Notes: a model not told the origin generated them from the letters alone. A stretch of DNA of 12,847 nucleotides from JAMWZF01 sp041628615 (GCA_041628615.1 JBFKOW010000102.1:1-12847); one strand, 5' to 3'; positions 1-6,044 are shown, numbered from the stretch's first letter. Translations and numbers: made by a program.

Positions 1-95
1 CCCAGACCGGGGAGCCAGACCGTCGGCCGCCCGGCGCCGCCCTGCTCGGTCCAGTGGATCGGCGCGCCGATCCGGTAAAGGCGCTGACGGGTCAT
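1..95 (-). CDS. N-terminal fragment of an unrecognised protein (runs off the left edge)
   Basis: An open frame reads leftward from an ATG at 95-93 to the window edge without a stop. It gives 31 residues beginning MTRQRLYRIGAPIHW and ending TVWLPGL. A good Shine-Dalgarno (AGGAG on the minus strand) lies 4 bases before the ATG, and third codon positions are almost all G or C, as in the other genes here. A minus-strand promoter (-10 TATGCT at 131-126) lies about 30 bp upstream. I do not recognise the family from so short a piece. The first 14 codons are repeated in degraded form at 612-659. The gene is divergent from the ABM-domain gene at 234. Confidence 0.6.
   Translation of the reverse strand, partial: MTRQRLYRIGAPIHWTEQGGAGRPTVWLPGL
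47..94. repeat. 48-bp direct repeat, copy 1 (inside the start of the left-edge gene)
   Basis: This segment aligns without gaps to 612-659 with 42 of 48 identical bases, in the same orientation. It contains the perfect 18-bp palindrome GGATCGGCGCGCCGATCC at 56-73. On the minus strand it covers the first codons of the left-edge gene, so this is probably the intact parent copy. The two copies bracket the ABM-domain gene. Confidence 0.85.
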
Positions 96-125
96 CCTGC
101 TCCTGTTCGCCGCCGGGTCGGGGGC

Positions 126-204
126 AGCATAGGCGGCGCGCCCCGGTCCGACCAAGCGGTTCGCCGCCGGTCCGCCGGGGGCGGCGGACGGGTTGTGCTA
201 TGCT
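126..204. promoter_or_regulatory. Divergent promoter region with mirror-image TATGCT boxes
   Basis: On the minus strand TATGCT at 131-126 is preceded by TTGGTC at 155-150 (18-bp spacer), a fair sigma70-like promoter for the left-edge gene. On the plus strand TATGCT at 199-204 faces the ABM-domain gene, but no good -35 is visible in front of it. The rest of 96-233 holds no gene that I can support. The reading is inferred from sequence pattern only. Confidence 0.35.
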
Positions 205-233
205 GGCGGCGCGGCCGGGGGAGGGCCGCCGTC

Positions 234-530
234 ATGATCATGCGCATTTTCCAGGTCACCACCCATCCCGGCAAGGAGGCCGCCTTCGCGCGGTTCTTCC
301 ACGACACCGCGATCCCGCTGATGCGGTCCACCGACGGCATCGTGCAGGTGCTGCCCGGCGCGGCGCGGCCCGACAGCCCGCGGGAGTTCAGCTTCGTCAT
401 GGTCTGGCGCGACCTCGACGCGCTCAGGGCCTTCGTCGGCGAGGACTACACCTCGGCCCACATCGCGCCGGACGAGGCCGACCTGGTGGCCGAGCGGCGG
501 ATCGCCCATTACGACCTCGCAGACGGCTAG
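234..530 (+). CDS. ABM-fold small protein (putative antibiotic biosynthesis monooxygenase family)
   Basis: This 98-residue protein begins MIMRIFQVTTHPGKEAAFAR. It has the layout of the ABM / dimeric alpha-beta barrel family: a first strand, then an acidic and aromatic helix (FARFFHDTAIPLM), a second strand (IVQVLPG), the strand FSFVMVWRD and a helix DALRAFVG. Such proteins are small cytoplasmic dimers ranging from quinol or heme monooxygenases to proteins of unknown role; no substrate can be read here. The ATG at 234 was chosen because GGGGGAGGG ends 8 bases before it. An ATG six bases later (240) is possible but has poorer spacing. The gene stands alone, divergent from the left-edge gene, and is bracketed by the 48-bp direct repeats. 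Its TAG lies in a CTAG. Confidence 0.75.
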   Translation: MIMRIFQVTTHPGKEAAFARFFHDTAIPLMRSTDGIVQVLPGAARPDSPREFSFVMVWRDLDALRAFVGEDYTSAHIAPDEADLVAERRIAHYDLADG

Positions 531-659
531 GCCCGGCCCTCGACGCGGCCTGTCTCGGGCAGGATGTCCGGCCCCGGCGGCAGGCCGGCCTTGCGGCGCG
601 CGATCCCGCGCCGGTCCGGTGGATCGGTGCCCCGATCCGGCAGGGGCGCTGACGGGTCA
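527..659 (-). pseudogene. Probable decayed remnant related to the left-edge gene
   Basis: Read on the minus strand from a GTG at 659, the first codons give VTRQRPCRIGAPIHRT, matching MTRQRLYRIGAPIHWT of the left-edge gene. The changes are Leu to Pro, Tyr to Cys and Trp to Arg, which look like decay. Resemblance then stops. A different frame continues as RRKAGLPPGPDILPETG and ends at a TAG (529-527), with G or C at nearly every third position. This fits a copy that has lost its middle by deletion or frameshift, but the complete parent gene is outside the window. Alternatively the region is ordinary intergenic DNA carrying only a short repeat. Confidence 0.35.
612..659. repeat. 48-bp direct repeat, copy 2 (intergenic)
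   Basis: This is the second copy of the segment at 47-94, 565 bp away in the same orientation, with 42 of 48 bases matching. The palindrome is partly broken: arms GGATCGG and CCGATCC remain around TGCC (621-638). It lies in the 255-bp gap 531-785 between the ABM-domain gene and the aminotransferase. Apart from this repeat and the remnant that contains it, I see nothing in that gap beyond the aminotransferase's ribosome binding site. Confidence 0.85.
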
Positions 660-785
660 CGGCGGTCCTCTCGGGCCGGAGGCACTGTCCCGGCCCATCG
701 CCGGGGTGCTTTCGCGTCCGGGGGCCTTGCGGACCCGCCCGATTTGGCCCATCCCCGCCGGCAGTCCGCGACCGGAGGAACGCCC

Positions 786-1643
786 ATGAGCCGAACCGTC
801 TATGTCAACGGGGCCTACCTGCCCGAGGAACAGGCCACCGTGTCGGTCTTCGACCGCGGCTTCCTGTTCGCCGACGGGGTCTACGAGGTGACCAGCGTTC
901 TGGGCGGCAAGCTGATCGACTTCGACGGCCACGCCGCGCGGCTGGCCCGGTCGCTGGGCGAACTGGGCATGGCCGCGCCGCTCGGCCGCGACGACCTGCT
1001 CGCCATCCACCGCGAACTGGTCGCCCGCAACGGCATCGAGGACGGTCTGGTCTACCTGCAGATCACCCGCGGCGCGGCGGACCGCGACTTCGCCTACCCG
1101 GCGCCGGACACCCCGGCGACGGTGGTGCTGTTCACCCAGTCCAAGCCCGGCATGGCCGACGCCCCGGCGGCGAAGGCCGGGATCCGGGTGATCTCGATTC
1201 CCGACCAGCGCTGGGGCCGCCGCGACATCAAGACGGTGCAGCTTCTCTACCCGTCGATGGGCAAGATGATGGCCAAGGCGGCGGGGGCCGACGACGCCTG
1301 GATGGTGGAGGACGGGCACGTCACCGAGGGGACCTCGAACAACGCCTACATCGTGACCGGCGGCACCATCGTCACCCGCCACCTCGGCACCGAGATCCTG
1401 CACGGCATCACCCGCGCCGCGGTGCTGCGATTCGCCCGCGAGGCGCAGATGGCGGTGGAGGAACGGCCGTTCACGCTGGACGAGGCGCTGGCCGCGGACG
1501 AGGCCTTCGTCACCTCCGCCTCGGCCTTCGTGATGCCGGTGGTCGGGATCGACGGGGTGACGCTGGGCGACGGCACCCCCGGCCCGGTGGCGCGGCGGCT
1601 GCGCGAGATCTACCTCGAGGAAAGCCGCCGGTCGGCGATCTGA
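786..1643 (+). CDS. dat: D-amino-acid aminotransferase (class IV PLP aminotransferase)
   Basis: This 285-residue cytoplasmic enzyme should transfer the amino group between D-amino acids and 2-oxo acids using pyridoxal phosphate (D-alanine transaminase type, EC 2.6.1.21). Visible class IV landmarks are the N-terminal YVNGAYLP, the VFDRGFLFADGVYE block (21-34), the likely PLP-binding Lys149 in RRDIKTVQLL and EGTSNNAY with Glu181. Length and motif order match D-alanine transaminases better than the branched-chain enzyme, which is usually over 300 residues. The ATG at 786 follows GGAGGA with 6 bases between. An in-frame opening upstream has no such signal and lacks family resemblance. An L-specific or 4-amino-4-deoxychorismate lyase role remains possible in this fold. 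No terminator with a T-tract was seen downstream. Confidence 0.85.
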   Translation: MSRTVYVNGAYLPEEQATVSVFDRGFLFADGVYEVTSVLGGKLIDFDGHAARLARSLGELGMAAPLGRDDLLAIHRELVARNGIEDGLVYLQITRGAADRDFAYPAPDTPATVVLFTQSKPGMADAPAAKAGIRVISIPDQRWGRRDIKTVQLLYPSMGKMMAKAAGADDAWMVEDGHVTEGTSNNAYIVTGGTIVTRHLGTEILHGITRAAVLRFAREAQMAVEERPFTLDEALAADEAFVTSASAFVMPVVGIDGVTLGDGTPGPVARRLREIYLEESRRSAI

Positions 1644-1676
1644 CCGGGGCGCGCCCGCACGCGCCCTCGGGTGGAG

Positions 1677-1769
1677 TTGCATGAGCGAAACTGCCCGCAA
1701 GTGTCATTATTTTGAATTTTCCTCGTCTTTCGTGATCCCGTAAGGATCCGGGGACCGATCCCCGGACCC
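1677..1769 (+). promoter_or_regulatory. AT-rich leader with a hairpin before the 1801 gene
   Basis: The stretch 1700-1732 is strikingly AT-rich for this window (CATTATTTTGAATTTTCC). It probably contains the promoter of the following gene; CATTAT (1705-1710) is the best -10-like hexamer, but no -35 is correctly spaced. A perfect 8-bp stem TCCGGGGA/TCCCCGGA with a four-base loop occupies 1747-1766, extended to 1744-1769 across one mismatch. It would lie in the 5' untranslated leader, about 30 bases before the start codon, and is too far upstream to hide the ribosome binding site directly. Confidence 0.35.
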
Positions 1770-1800
1770 GCTGCCGGGACTGCCGACGAGGAAACCCGAG

Positions 1801-2253
1801 ATGACCGAAGCCGAGGCCGCCACCCGCACCGCCAGCACCGCCGCCGCCAGCGGCGCGATCGCCCTGTCGGGCGCCCTGCAGCCCGCCCCGGACGCCCCGG
1901 CGATGGGCTACGTACTGACCGGCCGGCTGCCCGGACCGACCCTGGTGGTGGCCGATCACGGCGATCTCGGGCGGGCGGTGGTGGCCCGGCTGCGCCGGCT
2001 GCCGACGCTGCCCTGGATGCGGGGACGGATCGTGGTGGTCTCGCTCGACCGGCTGGGCGCGGGCGACCAGGCGCGGACGCTCGGCGGCTGCATCGGCAGC
2101 TACGACCGGATCGTGCACCTGCCGCTGGCGGGCCGCGGCGGGCACACCGAGGCGGCGGCGGAACAGGGCTACTGGGCGGTGCTGCGGATGGCGGCGCGGC
2201 TCGGGATGATCTCGGGGCGCGGCGTGCCGATGGGGGCCCGGCCCGGCGCCTAG
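1801..2253 (+). CDS. Unrecognised 150-residue protein
   Basis: The start codon ATG at 1801 follows GAGGAAA with about 8 bases between. The first 32 residues are rich in Ala, Thr and Ser and look disordered. The rest (from about MGYVLTGRLPG, residue 35) looks like a compact alpha/beta domain: strand TLVVADHGD, helix LGRAVVARLRRLP, strand GRIVVVSLDRL, then IGSYDRIVHLPLAG and a C-terminal helix with EQGYWAVLRMAARLG. There is no signal peptide or membrane segment. Coding-like codon use and a ribosome binding site support a real gene, but I do not recognise the family. It ends in a CTAG shared with the convergent DoxX-like gene, with no terminator between. Confidence 0.65.
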   Translation: MTEAEAATRTASTAAASGAIALSGALQPAPDAPAMGYVLTGRLPGPTLVVADHGDLGRAVVARLRRLPTLPWMRGRIVVVSLDRLGAGDQARTLGGCIGSYDRIVHLPLAGRGGHTEAAAEQGYWAVLRMAARLGMISGRGVPMGARPGA

Positions 2254-2651
2254 GCGTCGGGTGCGCCCGGGTCGGCGGCGAACGCCACCCAGCGGCCCGG
2301 TCCCTGCGCCGCCAGCACCAGCAGCCCGCCGGCGATCGCCACGTTCTTGACCACGATGGACAATTGCCACGGGTCGGCGCGCATCTGCCAGTGGAACCAG
2401 CTGGTGAACAGGCAGTAGAGCGCCAGCGCCGCGGCCCAGGACCGGACCCGCGGCCCGGTGACGAGGGCCACCGCCGCGGCGAGGTTGAAGGCCGCGACCG
2501 GCCAGACCAGCCAGCCCGGCAGCCCCAGCCCGCCGATCATCGCCTGCACCGGGGCCGGGTCGATCACCTTCTGCGCCGCCCCGGCGAGGAACAGCATGGC
2601 GATCAGCAGCCGGCCCGCGAAGGCGGTGGCGTCCTGCGCGGTGCCGGTCAG
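2250..2651 (-). CDS. DoxX-like small integral membrane protein
   Basis: About 133 residues with four hydrophobic segments (roughly 9-30, 45-66, 71-89 and 97-117) in the pattern of DoxX/DoxD-like inner-membrane proteins, including RLLIAMLFLAGAAQKVIDP and a late VVKNVAIAGGLLVLAAQG. Members are often annotated by similarity only; some act in thiosulfate:quinone oxidation or redox stress. The start is uncertain. The CTG chosen here overlaps the TGA of the upstream DUF1244 gene (CTGA), as in translational coupling. The only standard alternatives in frame are ATG at 2597, which would cut into the first helix, and GTG at 2738, which would overlap DUF1244 by about 90 bases. It is probably the last gene of the three-gene minus-strand operon. 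Confidence 0.7.
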   Translation of the reverse strand: MTGTAQDATAFAGRLLIAMLFLAGAAQKVIDPAPVQAMIGGLGLPGWLVWPVAAFNLAAAVALVTGPRVRSWAAALALYCLFTSWFHWQMRADPWQLSIVVKNVAIAGGLLVLAAQGPGRWVAFAADPGAPDA

Positions 2652-2962
2652 GACTTGTCGCCCACGTTGGCGGCGAAGGATTGCGCGAAGGCGGCCTGCT
2701 GGTCGGGGCTCGCCTCGGTCTGGTGCTGCGCCTTCCACTGGTCGTAGGGCATCCCGTAATAGACCTCGCGGGCCTCGTCCTTGGTCATCGCGATGCCGCG
2801 CTCGGCGGCGGCCTCCTGGTACCAGCGGCTCAGGCAGTTGCGGCAGAACCCGGCGAGGTTCATCAGGTCGATGTTCTGCACCTCGGGGCGGTCCTGCATC
2901 AGGTGCCGGCGCAGGCGGCGGAAGGCGGCGGCCTCCAGTTCGGTGCGGGTCTGGTCGTCCAT
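2648..2962 (-). CDS. DUF1244 family protein
   Basis: A 104-residue soluble protein of the DUF1244 family, recognised by the GFCRNCLSRWY block (residues 38-48) with its paired cysteines Cys40 and Cys43, followed by EVYYGMPYDQWKAQHQ. The N-terminal half is helical and basic. The function of the family is unknown; the conserved cysteines suggest metal or redox chemistry (inference). ATG at 2962 is preceded by a strong GAGGAG on the minus strand (2976-2971) with 8 bases between. It lies 67 bp after the N-formylglutamate hydrolase gene and overlaps the start of the DoxX-like gene, indicating co-transcription. Confidence 0.9.
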   Translation of the reverse strand: MDDQTRTELEAAAFRRLRRHLMQDRPEVQNIDLMNLAGFCRNCLSRWYQEAAAERGIAMTKDEAREVYYGMPYDQWKAQHQTEASPDQQAAFAQSFAANVGDKS

Positions 2963-3029
2963 CGGCGGGTCTCCTCGGAAACGGCGTGGCAGGGGACGCC
3001 GCCAGTATCGGCGGCGCGGGGCGGGGCGA

Positions 3030-3773
3030 TCAACCGTGCTGCATCTGGTCCAGCGCGCGGGCCAGCAGCGGCGCCAGCCGCTCGGCCCAGTCGCGCTGCC
3101 CGGCCTCGGTCTCGATCAGGTCCTGGCGCAGTTCGATCAGCGCGTTCGGGCGGCCGTGGCGCAGGGCGTGGCGGTCCACCGCGTCGCCCGGCAGGTAGCC
3201 GGCATAGGGCTGGTTCTCGCCCACGGTCAGGTCGCCCTCGGCCTTCAGCGCCTCGATCAGCGGCCGCGACAGGCGCTCGTCCCAGGCGTAGAGGATGCCG
3301 ACATGCCAGGGCCGGGGGCGGCGGCCGTTCAGCCGCGGGGTGAAGGAATGGATCGCGACGTAGGCGATGTCGGGCTGCCCGGCGCAGGCCGATTCGATGG
3401 CCGCGTCGTAGGGATCCCAGTAGCGCGCCTTGCGGCGGGCGATCTCGGCGTCGTCGATGTGGCGGTTTCCCGGCACGATGGTGCCGTCGTAGAGCCGCAT
3501 CACCAGGGTCGGGTCGTCGGGGCCCCGGTTCGGGTCGATCACCAGCCGCGAGAAGGTCGACAGCACCGCCGGCGCGTCGAGCAGCCGGGCGAGGTGGCGG
3601 GTCACCCCGGCGGCGCCGATGTCGTGGGCGATGTGGCGGCGCATCTGTTCCGCCGGCAGGCCCAGGTCGCCGCCCGCCACGTCCGGCGGCACCCGGTTGG
3701 TGGCATGGTCGCAGGTCAGCAGCCAGGGGCTGCCCGGCGCTCCGGGGATCGTCTCGTAGGCGGGATGGGTCAT
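3030..3773 (-). CDS. N-formylglutamate amidohydrolase family protein
   Basis: A 247-residue cytoplasmic hydrolase of the N-formylglutamate amidohydrolase (FGase, HutG-like) family, which splits N-formylglutamate to formate and glutamate at the end of one histidine-degradation route. Family landmarks are LLTCDHATNRVP (Asp22, His23, Asn26), FSRLVIDPNRG (74-84), YVAIHSFTP with His142, GENQPYAG (185-192) and ALIELRQDLI with Glu214 and Arg216. No other hut genes are visible, so many such solitary homologues may act on other N-acyl substrates. The ATG at 3773 has no obvious Shine-Dalgarno, but the protein's N terminus fits the family. It appears to be the first gene of an operon with DUF1244 and DoxX. 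Confidence 0.85.
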   Translation of the reverse strand: MTHPAYETIPGAPGSPWLLTCDHATNRVPPDVAGGDLGLPAEQMRRHIAHDIGAAGVTRHLARLLDAPAVLSTFSRLVIDPNRGPDDPTLVMRLYDGTIVPGNRHIDDAEIARRKARYWDPYDAAIESACAGQPDIAYVAIHSFTPRLNGRRPRPWHVGILYAWDERLSRPLIEALKAEGDLTVGENQPYAGYLPGDAVDRHALRHGRPNALIELRQDLIETEAGQRDWAERLAPLLARALDQMQHG

Positions 3774-3916
3774 CGGCGTTCGCGGGTCGTTTCGGTCTCG
3801 GCTCGGTTCGGTCGGCCGCGCCCGGCTTCCCCTCGCGGGGTTGCACCGGCCGTCGCGGCGGTGTCATCGTGTGGCCGTAACGCTGCGGCGTTTGCGGCGC
3901 ACCCCCTCTAGGCCAG

Positions 3917-3945
3917 TTGTCGGCCAGAGGGAATTGCGCAATAAG
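3917..3945 (+). promoter_or_regulatory. Promoter of pyk
   Basis: TTGTCG at 3917-3922 and AATAAG at 3940-3945 are separated by 17 bp, a reasonable sigma70-type promoter that would start transcription near 3952. The perfect palindrome ATTGCGCAAT (3933-3942) overlaps the -10 box. The remaining divergent region 3774-3916 must hold the promoter of the minus-strand hydrolase, but no convincing pair of boxes was found there. Confidence 0.5.
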
Positions 3946-3958
3946 GACCGCGGCCGGC

Positions 3959-3970
3959 GTTATCGCTAAC
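3959..3970. promoter_or_regulatory. Candidate LacI-family (CceR/GntR-like) operator before pyk
   Basis: GTTATCGCTAAC fits the palindromic pattern GTTA-N-CG-N-TAAC with a central CG, typical of LacI-family operators, and resembles the site of gluconate/central-carbon regulators such as CceR of Rhodobacter (recalled, not searched). It lies about 7-18 bases downstream of the predicted start of transcription, a position where bound protein would block elongation. It is nested inside a longer inverted repeat, with CGGCCGGC (3951-3958) on the left and GCCGGCCG (3974-3981) on the right. Control of pyruvate kinase by such a regulator is metabolically sensible. Confidence 0.55.
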
Positions 3971-4015
3971 GGTGCCGGCCGTCCGCATCAAGATCCGCCC
4001 GAAGGAGTAGGGACC

Positions 4016-5461
4016 ATGCCCCGCACCCGCCACGTCAAGATCGTCGCCACGCTGGGACCGTCCTCGAACGATTACGACATGATCCGGACGCTCGCCGAGA
4101 CCGGCGCCGACGTGTTCCGGCTGAACATGAGCCACGGCGACCACAAGGAGATCGGCGCCCGCCACGAGATCATCCGCAGGGTCGAGGAGGACCTCGGCCG
4201 GCCGATCGCGATTCTCGCCGACCTGCAGGGGCCGAAGCTGCGGGTGGGGGTCTTCGCCAACGGCTCCGAGGACCTGGAGCCGGGCCAAGCCTTCCGGCTC
4301 GACCTCGACGAGACGCCGGGTTCCTCGACCCGCGTCTGCCTGCCGCACCGCGAGATCCTCGACGCGCTGAAGCCCGGCGCGACGCTGCTGGTCAACGACG
4401 GCAAGATCCGCCTCAAGGTGAAGGACTGCGGCGCCGACTACGCCAACTGCGAGGTGGTCGTCGGCGGCACGATCTCGAACCGCAAGGGGGTCAACGTCCC
4501 CGACGTGGTGCTGCCGGTGGCGGCGCTGTCGGACAAGGACCGCGCCGACCTCGAATTCGTCTGCTCGCTCGGGGTGGACTGGCTGGCGCTGTCCTTCGTG
4601 CAGCGCGCCGCCGACGTGGAGGAGGCGCGCCGGCTGGCCAAGGGCCGCGCCGCTATCCTGTCCAAGATCGAGAAGCCCGCCGCGGTCAACGCCTTCGACG
4701 AGATCCTTGCGGTGTCGGACGGGATCATGGTCGCCCGCGGCGACCTTGGCGTGGAACTGCCGGTGCAGGCGGTGCCGCCGATCCAGAAACGGCTGATCCG
4801 CAAGTGCCGCGCCGCCGCCAAGCCGGTGATCGTCGCCACCCAGATGCTCGAATCGATGATCGAGAACCCGATGCCGACCCGCGCCGAGGTGTCCGACGTC
4901 GCCGCCGCGATCTACGAGGGCACCGACGCGGTGATGCTGTCCGCCGAAAGCGCCGCCGGCCAGTATCCGGTCGAGGCGGTGCGCACGATGGACGCCGTCG
5001 CCACCGAGGTCGAAAGCGACCCGACCTACACCCAGATCATCGAGGCCAGCCGCCAGATCGACCGCAGGACGGTGCCCGACGGCATCGTCTCGGCGGCGCG
5101 CGAGATCGCCGAGGCGACCAACGTCAAGGCGATCTGCTGCTTCTCGGAAAGCGGCACCACCGCGTTGCTGACCGCGCGCGAACGGCCCCGCGTGCCGATC
5201 GTGATGCTGACCACCGAGCGGTCCACCGCGCGGCGGCTCTGCCTGTCCTGGGGCACCAACTGCTGCATGACCACCGAGGACATCGACCGGTTCAAGCAGG
5301 CGGTGGTCGCGGCGGTGCGGGCGACGCTCGGGCTCGGGCTGGCGACGCCGTCGGACAACATCATCGTGGTCGCCGGCGTGCCGTTCAATACGCCCGGCTC
5401 GACCAACATCCTGCGGGTCGCCCCCTGCGAGGAACGTTTGATCTTCCGGCAGGAAAGCTGA
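4016..5461 (+). CDS. pyk: Pyruvate kinase
   Basis: A 481-residue full-length pyruvate kinase, which makes pyruvate and ATP from phosphoenolpyruvate and ADP as the last step of glycolysis and the Entner-Doudoroff route. Visible are the N-terminal KIVATLGPSS, substrate-site Arg35 with NMSHG (37-41), the inserted B domain (about 72-167), the catalytic signature AILSKIEK with Lys217 and metal ligand Glu219, VARGDLGVE with Asp243, ATQMLESM, and the C-terminal allosteric domain from about residue 345. ATG at 4016 follows AAGGAG with 8 bases between and gives the expected family N terminus. The operator at 3959 suggests carbon-source control. A small membrane-protein gene follows by 28 bp, probably in the same transcript. 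Confidence 0.97.
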   Translation: MPRTRHVKIVATLGPSSNDYDMIRTLAETGADVFRLNMSHGDHKEIGARHEIIRRVEEDLGRPIAILADLQGPKLRVGVFANGSEDLEPGQAFRLDLDETPGSSTRVCLPHREILDALKPGATLLVNDGKIRLKVKDCGADYANCEVVVGGTISNRKGVNVPDVVLPVAALSDKDRADLEFVCSLGVDWLALSFVQRAADVEEARRLAKGRAAILSKIEKPAAVNAFDEILAVSDGIMVARGDLGVELPVQAVPPIQKRLIRKCRAAAKPVIVATQMLESMIENPMPTRAEVSDVAAAIYEGTDAVMLSAESAAGQYPVEAVRTMDAVATEVESDPTYTQIIEASRQIDRRTVPDGIVSAAREIAEATNVKAICCFSESGTTALLTARERPRVPIVMLTTERSTARRLCLSWGTNCCMTTEDIDRFKQAVVAAVRATLGLGLATPSDNIIVVAGVPFNTPGSTNILRVAPCEERLIFRQES

Positions 5462-5489
5462 ATAAGCGTCCGCGAAAGGACGCGCGCAC

Positions 5490-5714
5490 ATGGATTCGGA
5501 CCTGTTTCTCGTCATCGGGCTGGTGATCACCGTGTTCACCATCCCCTCCGTGCTCGGCGCGCTGCTCGACGGCCGGGCGCCGCGGGCGGCGTCGATCCTG
5601 GTGCTGATCGGCGGCGGCCTGATCGCGCTGGCGATCAACCAGAACCCGATGGGCTATACCCTGAGCGACATCCCCGATGTCTTTGTCCGGGTCGTCGGCC
5701 GCTACCTGAACTGA
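5490..5714 (+). CDS. Small two-helix membrane protein downstream of pyk
   Basis: A 74-residue protein with two hydrophobic segments, about residues 4-27 (LFLVIGLVITVFTIPSVLGA) and 32-50 (RAASILVLIGGGLIALAIN), joined by a short charged turn (LDGRAPR). A polar tail ending VVGRYLN follows. The geometry suggests a hairpin in the inner membrane. ATG at 5490 follows AAAGGA with 9 bases between. It lies 28 bp behind pyk with no terminator between, so it is probably co-transcribed. I do not recognise a named family; as remembered, similar small proteins sit next to pyk in other Rhodobacteraceae. Confidence 0.8.
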   Translation: MDSDLFLVIGLVITVFTIPSVLGALLDGRAPRAASILVLIGGGLIALAINQNPMGYTLSDIPDVFVRVVGRYLN

Positions 5715-5738
5715 ACCGCCCCTCCCGCGACTCGGGGC

Positions 5739-5767
5739 TTGCCAACCGGCGCCGGCTTTTCTATAGC
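5739..5767 (+). promoter_or_regulatory. Promoter of rpmI-rplT
   Basis: TTGCCA at 5739-5744 and TATAGC at 5762-5767 with a 17-bp spacer form one of the best sigma70-like promoters in the window. Transcription would start near 5774, leaving a leader of about 70 nucleotides before rpmI. Confidence 0.6.
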
Positions 5768-5843
5768 CCGGCATCTCGAAACGCGCGCCCGGCCGATGTG
5801 GCATTGCCGCGGCGCGTCCGGATATCCGTCAGAGGAGACGAAA

Positions 5844-6044
5844 ATGCCCAAGATGAAGACCAAGTCGAGCTGCAAGAAGCGGTTCAAGGTGACGGCCACC
5901 GGCCGGATCAAGGCCGGCCAGGCGGGCAAGCGCCACGGCATGATCAAGCGCACCAACAAGTTCATCCGCGACGCCCGCGGGACCACCACGCTGTCGAAGG
6001 CTGATGAGCAGATCATCAAGCCGATGATGCCCTACGCACGCTGA
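5844..6044 (+). CDS. rpmI: 50S ribosomal protein L35
   Basis: A 66-residue, very basic protein beginning MPKMKTKSSCKKRFKVTATG, the classic start of bacterial L35, with the conserved GKRHGMIKRT block and a C-terminal MMPYAR. It is a structural component of the large ribosomal subunit. ATG at 5844 follows AGAGGAGA. Its stop overlaps the Shine-Dalgarno of rplT, only 12 bp before that gene, so the two are translated from one message. infC, which often precedes rpmI in other bacteria, is absent here; a dedicated promoter lies directly upstream. Confidence 0.98.
   Translation: MPKMKTKSSCKKRFKVTATGRIKAGQAGKRHGMIKRTNKFIRDARGTTTLSKADEQIIKPMMPYAR

Noticed and set aside
56..73. The perfect 18-bp palindrome as a regulatory operator.
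   Set aside because: It lies inside the first codons of the left-edge gene and is explained by that coding sequence; the second copy has lost perfect symmetry.
1510..2370. A minus-strand open frame opposite the 1801 gene and the aminotransferase end.
   Set aside because: It has no ribosome binding site, an Arg/Gly/Pro-rich translation and no family resemblance, whereas the plus-strand frame has a ribosome binding site and a balanced composition.
3908..5638. A 576-codon minus-strand open frame opposite pyk.
   Set aside because: Its composition is that of an antisense shadow, and pyk on the plus strand has every family motif plus a ribosome binding site and promoter.
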